From contig CANCJD010000006.1 of the NCBI GenBank assembly GCA_947378275.1, positions 1 through 35,376 on the forward strand: 35,376 nucleotides of DNA, written 5' to 3'. Each line of letters opens with the position of its first letter. Positions within the stretch are counted from its first letter, which is position 1. The translations under genes and the position numbers were made by a program. Positions 33,101 to 35,376 of this stretch are shown in pieces. Below the pieces are notes generated by a model. That model worked only from the letters and a program-made list of their open reading frames with translations. It ran no database searches and had not been told where the DNA came from. Source of the DNA: Comamonadaceae bacterium. Lineage in GTDB: Bacteria > Pseudomonadota > Gammaproteobacteria > Burkholderiales > Burkholderiaceae_C.

Positions 33101-34750
33101 TATTTTAAGCACCCAACATATAATTCGATGCATGAATTTAACTACACGAATTTAGACACTCTTTATTCCGGTAAATTTTCATCATCAGAGCTGGTCAACT
33201 ACTTGCGGGGAGACGCTTCTGGAGAAAAACGCAACAGTGGCAATTATCGTAACCGCAGCAAAACGTTGGGGATGACGGTGAATTCGGTGCCAGTGTATTC
33301 CGCAGATACAGGTGCTGTATATGTGGCAGCAAACGATGGCATGTTGCACGCGTTTGATGCGGCCACCGGCCGTGAGAAGTTCGCTTATGTCCCGAGTACG
33401 GCAATCACCAGCACCAATAACCTTGGCTTATTGGCAAGCCCAGACTTTTCCCATCGCTATTTTATAGACGGTAATATTGCCGTATCCAACAAGGCAGATA
33501 ATAACGGAGGCGCAAATTATTTGGTGGGCTTTATGGGGCGTGCGGCCAAGGGATTGTTTGGTATGGAGGTAAATAACACTAGCTTGGGTCTACGTACCGA
33601 CAACATGGTATGGGAACTTGGTGCGAATGATGACAATATGGGATACCTCCTTGGTAAGCCTTTATTTACAAAATTACAAAACGGTGACCAGGTGATAGTT
33701 TTTGGTAACGGCTATAACAGCACTAACAATAATGCAGTGTTGTATGTGGTTTGGGTGAATGGCTCTTGGTCAGAGAAACTTGTTGCCCAAAATGGCAGCG
33801 CTACGGCGCCAGGCACCAGTACCCAACCAAACGGCTTGGCAACACCCACTCTCGTGACCGATAGCAACGGGCGAGTGCAATACGCTTACGCGGGAGACTA
33901 TTTGGGCAATGTGTGGAAGTTCGACCTGAACAATTTAGGTAGGGGTACAGGGGCGTCTGGCAAGGCCAGCCTGGTTTTTAAGGCCACCGTCACAGGTGAT
34001 GCCAACAAAACTCAGCCTATTACGGCACCGGTGACTCTGAGCACTAACAGCGCATCGACCGACGTGGCAGTGTCCAATAAGCAGTTTCTGTTTTTTGGTA
34101 CCGGAAGTGACCTGACGGCCTCGGATGTGGCAAGTACCCAAAAGCAAAGCATGTACGGTCTTATGTATGAGAATAGCGGTAGCACCACCCTTCTCAAGGC
34201 CAATCTGAGAGGGCGAAGCATCGACGCCACCACAGGTACTGACGCTAATGGGTATTCAGTACGCAGCCTCGCCTTACCTGGTTCTAATGACATGAATGGA
34301 AAATCGGGCTGGTACATGGACTGGTCTGCCAGCAGCACGTCGCCGTCAGAAAAAGTAACCAGTGCCGCAACCGTACGCGCGGGCACGACGCCTTACGTGG
34401 TGGTAAGCAGCAACATGGTTAATAGAACAGCTTGCGGCACGCCGAACGACATCGGCTACGTGAACGTGATGGATGCTTACCATGGTGGTGGTTTGGCTAC
34501 GAGCGCTTTAGACCTTAACCGCAATGGCAGCTTCACCGACGAGACCTTTAGCGTTAGCGGCGTAACCAAAGTGATCAGTTCCATTAACTTTGGCATCGGG
34601 GTGGTGGGCCAGGTCAGTTTTTCCGGCAACAACGTGATAGCCCATGGATCGGATCCCGGCGCGAACGGCCTTGGTCTTGCGGATGCTGCCACTAAGAATC
34701 CCTACGCACGCAAATTGCGCCGGGTCTCCTGGCGCGAGATCGTGAAATAA
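30134..34750 (+). CDS. pilY1: Type IV pilus tip adhesin PilY1/PilC
   Basis: A 1538-residue secreted protein, about a third longer than the Pseudomonas aeruginosa PilY1 (near 1,160 residues). It has an N-terminal signal (cleavage near ARA-Q38; a lipobox-like LLAC at 27-30 is an alternative), a long divergent N-terminal region, and the PilY1 beta-propeller at about 1045-1535 (VYVAANDGMLHAFDAATGRE, HRYFIDG, YAYAGDYLGNVWKFDL). Candidate calcium loops are D85-D87-D89-D93 (DLDGDGKID) and D1460-N1462-N1464 (DLNRNGSF). The propeller loop before YAYAGD, usually DxDxDGxxD, reads D1243-SNGRV-Q1249 and has lost acidic residues. PilY1 caps the pilus and governs adhesion, retraction and surface sensing. 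GGGAGG precedes the ATG. Much of the gene is distinctly AT-richer than its neighbours. Confidence 0.93.
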   Translation: MLIKTRLVKFAATHLGQALVWLLMAWLLACGATAARAQTQTSGVLGTSPETALPVYAASNVAPLVMLIMSRDHSLFYPAYNNWSDLDGDGKIDKVFNPDIEYQGIFNPYYCYRRANSNPNGSNNTNRWQNDAESRKNSDGQFMYEPNAKTSIKQLPNGKLVPGSCPPYISGNYNSGNWLNWATMSRMDVVRVALYGGMRDIDTASTTVLRRAYIPQDGHAWGGEYVGANTVDRHMGLEASPYANPTETFANLSRLERNYGISGGSFVYETYMCWRLTLCASENPLFRTKAGSFYIDQQYTAPSIFTDNGQFDETLVRVKVCIPPDYIDRCKEYKDANGNSSYKPVGILQQYGETGQIKFGLITGSYDSNLSGGILRKNISDFSDEIDPTTGVFKTPNAVNDSRTINALIITQINNIAIRNFNNNYGNKTADSAVFRTPQNPAASNLYSKGYPTSVSPYAYKYKNTFDFTRDMMNQGNYSDWGNPIAEMMYEGLRYFKGESSGVFDATITSQADPTALGDDYSKTYGVGLRTPAWQDPYSAANVCAKPNLLVISGPNSFDSDQLPGASFSNVRGGPTSIQNLSSASGVSLNVTSLANTIGADENIIGTRLIGQTTSVNNDYAPTAKPVSNLGEIRGLAPDGANSDGSYYAASVAKFGKEQRLRSINDINIPTVDTYALQFSHDVPMIKIPVSGKIITIMPFGKTLNATDSTKNAKGQFQATNQIIGAQVTSLTDPLNAGGTFSLEMYVNFDNSSWGGDHAMHAVAQYTITANASSVSVKVQVVSSDNTSTQNLGYIVSGSSNDGVYLVATSATATTKYFLNVPDGQTANYCLNNVDAIGCDTLATFNNVSSTKTFTPSDTSAVPLLKDPLWYAAKWGGYADGAKPTGPTSSDPSNFADLTNPAKLYTALPTMLDTMLSRGAAKTAVTNSQQAQGAGKIFTTAFDLSDFSGVLTATSVAVSQGDVAESINYSTGWNTSLTLTSSMASSRSIYFKHPTYNSMHEFNYTNLDTLYSGKFSSSELVNYLRGDASGEKRNSGNYRNRSKTLGMTVNSVPVYSADTGAVYVAANDGMLHAFDAATGREKFAYVPSTAITSTNNLGLLASPDFSHRYFIDGNIAVSNKADNNGGANYLVGFMGRAAKGLFGMEVNNTSLGLRTDNMVWELGANDDNMGYLLGKPLFTKLQNGDQVIVFGNGYNSTNNNAVLYVVWVNGSWSEKLVAQNGSATAPGTSTQPNGLATPTLVTDSNGRVQYAYAGDYLGNVWKFDLNNLGRGTGASGKASLVFKATVTGDANKTQPITAPVTLSTNSASTDVAVSNKQFLFFGTGSDLTASDVASTQKQSMYGLMYENSGSTTLLKANLRGRSIDATTGTDANGYSVRSLALPGSNDMNGKSGWYMDWSASSTSPSEKVTSAATVRAGTTPYVVVSSNMVNRTACGTPNDIGYVNVMDAYHGGGLATSALDLNRNGSFTDETFSVSGVTKVISSINFGIGVVGQVSFSGNNVIAHGSDPGANGLGLADAATKNPYARKLRRVSWREIVK

Positions 34751-34759
34751 GGAGCCGCC

Positions 34760-35176
34760 ATGCAGCCAACACTCCCCGCAAAACAATCCGGCTTCACCCT
34801 GCTGGAGCTGATGATCGTGGTTGCCGTCGTTGGTATTTTGGCCAATATTGCCTACGCCAGCTATTCCAGCAGCGTGACCAAGTCGCGGCGCAATGTAGCC
34901 CAAGGCTGCTTGATGGAGCAGGCGCAGTACATGGAGCGCGTCTACACCACCAACATGAGTTATGCCAGCGCGGCTTTGCCTGCCGCAGATGCGCAGCAAT
35001 GCCAGGCGGATTTGTCAGCGCAATACACCTTTAGCTTGCCTGCGGCATCTCTCACTGCCAGCGCTTTTGTGGTCCAGGCCACGGCCATTGGCACGCAGGC
35101 TGACAACGATGCCACCTGCGCCACCATGACGGTTACGCAAACCGGTGCCCGCACACCCGCTTCCAACTGTTGGTAG
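34760..35176 (+). CDS. pilE: Type IV pilus minor pilin PilE
   Basis: A 138-residue prepilin with the site SG-FTLLELMIVVAVVGILANI (Glu at +5), then the PilE-type KSRRNVAQGCLMEQAQYMER and a disulfide-rich C-terminus ending SNCW. It is the last gene of the tip operon, 9 nt after pilY1, with AAGGAG before the ATG. PilE of this cluster is a minor tip subunit, to be distinguished from the Neisseria major pilin of the same name. Confidence 0.9.
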   Translation: MQPTLPAKQSGFTLLELMIVVAVVGILANIAYASYSSSVTKSRRNVAQGCLMEQAQYMERVYTTNMSYASAALPAADAQQCQADLSAQYTFSLPAASLTASAFVVQATAIGTQADNDATCATMTVTQTGARTPASNCW

Positions 35177-35225
35177 GCGCGCGCCCTGCTTAGTAACCGG
35201 TCACGCCCAAGCGCGCTCAAGCAAC

Positions 35226-35376
35226 TCAGTCAAACAGTTGCGCAAACTGCTGCGCAGGGTAGCTGCGCCCGGCGGTGTAGCGCACCCAGTTGCGGGTGTC
35301 GGCGCCAGCGTCTGGCGCGCCGGGCAGGGCGCTGGTCGGGCTGGTGGCCGCAGCGCTTGCTACGCGTGGGTATTGC
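35226..35376 (-). CDS. 3' end of an unrecognised minus-strand gene, cut by window edge
   Basis: Reading the minus strand, an open frame enters from the right edge and ends with TGA at 35228-35226. About 49 residues are visible, an Ala/Pro-rich stretch followed by NWVRYTAGRSYPAQQFAQLF and a final Asp. High-GC third positions support coding. It converges on pilE with 49 bp between stops and no clear terminator. I cannot assign a family from this fragment. Confidence 0.45.
   Translation of the reverse strand, partial: QYPRVASAAATSPTSALPGAPDAGADTRNWVRYTAGRSYPAQQFAQLFD

Noticed and set aside
30134-34750. pilY1 as a prophage or IS-borne gene because of low GC
   Set aside because: The operon is intact with correct spacing to pilX and pilE, and no integrase, transposase, terminal repeats or duplications are visible.

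Overview
The window reads as chromosomal DNA of a high-GC betaproteobacterium. The closest fit is the order Burkholderiales, probably Comamonadaceae (Rhodoferax/Polaromonas-like). This is inferred from codon use, from the divergent lplT/alr pair, and from a Burkholderiales-type set of minor pilin genes; no rRNA or marker gene is present to confirm it. I saw no tRNA, rRNA, CRISPR array, IS element or prophage.

Left part (1-10.7 kb). A creatinase gene is cut by the left edge and follows a GbdR-like AraC regulator and lplT on the minus strand. The alanine racemase gene alr diverges from lplT. Next comes a compact minus-strand module: a secreted PQQ-dependent sorbosone/aldose-type dehydrogenase, a small periplasmic cytochrome c, and a TonB-dependent receptor that closely resembles E. 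coli YncD/PqqU, the outer-membrane PQQ receptor. Together these look like a self-contained unit for capturing PQQ and using it. An IscR-like Rrf2 regulator lacking the Fe-S cysteines lies just upstream, divergent from nhaR and a MipA/OmpV outer-membrane gene.

Middle part (10.7-24.5 kb). Two EamA-type exporters, a secreted alpha/beta hydrolase and two cupins come first; one cupin has the residue spacing of the DMSP lyase DddK. A pair of unrecognised small genes of lower GC follows. The metabolic core is a five-gene minus-strand operon, xsc-pta-soeA-soeB-soeC. It converts sulfoacetaldehyde to acetyl phosphate plus sulfite, acetyl phosphate to acetyl-CoA, and sulfite to sulfate with electrons passed to the quinone pool. 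A divergent IclR regulator faces it across a 223-bp gap holding a good sigma70 promoter and two 15-bp dyads.

Right part (24.5-35.4 kb). The iclR gene is translationally coupled to cobS and very closely followed by cobT, encoding the AAA+ and vWA subunits of a cobaltochelatase-type machine; the catalytic CobN is not in the window. Then comes a type IV pilus tip/minor pilin cluster: fimT on the minus strand, diverging from pilV-pilW-pilX-pilY1-pilE on the plus strand. The 4.6-kb pilY1 is clearly more AT-rich than its neighbours over much of its length, consistent with a variable or imported adhesin region. The window ends in the 3' end of an unrecognised minus-strand gene.
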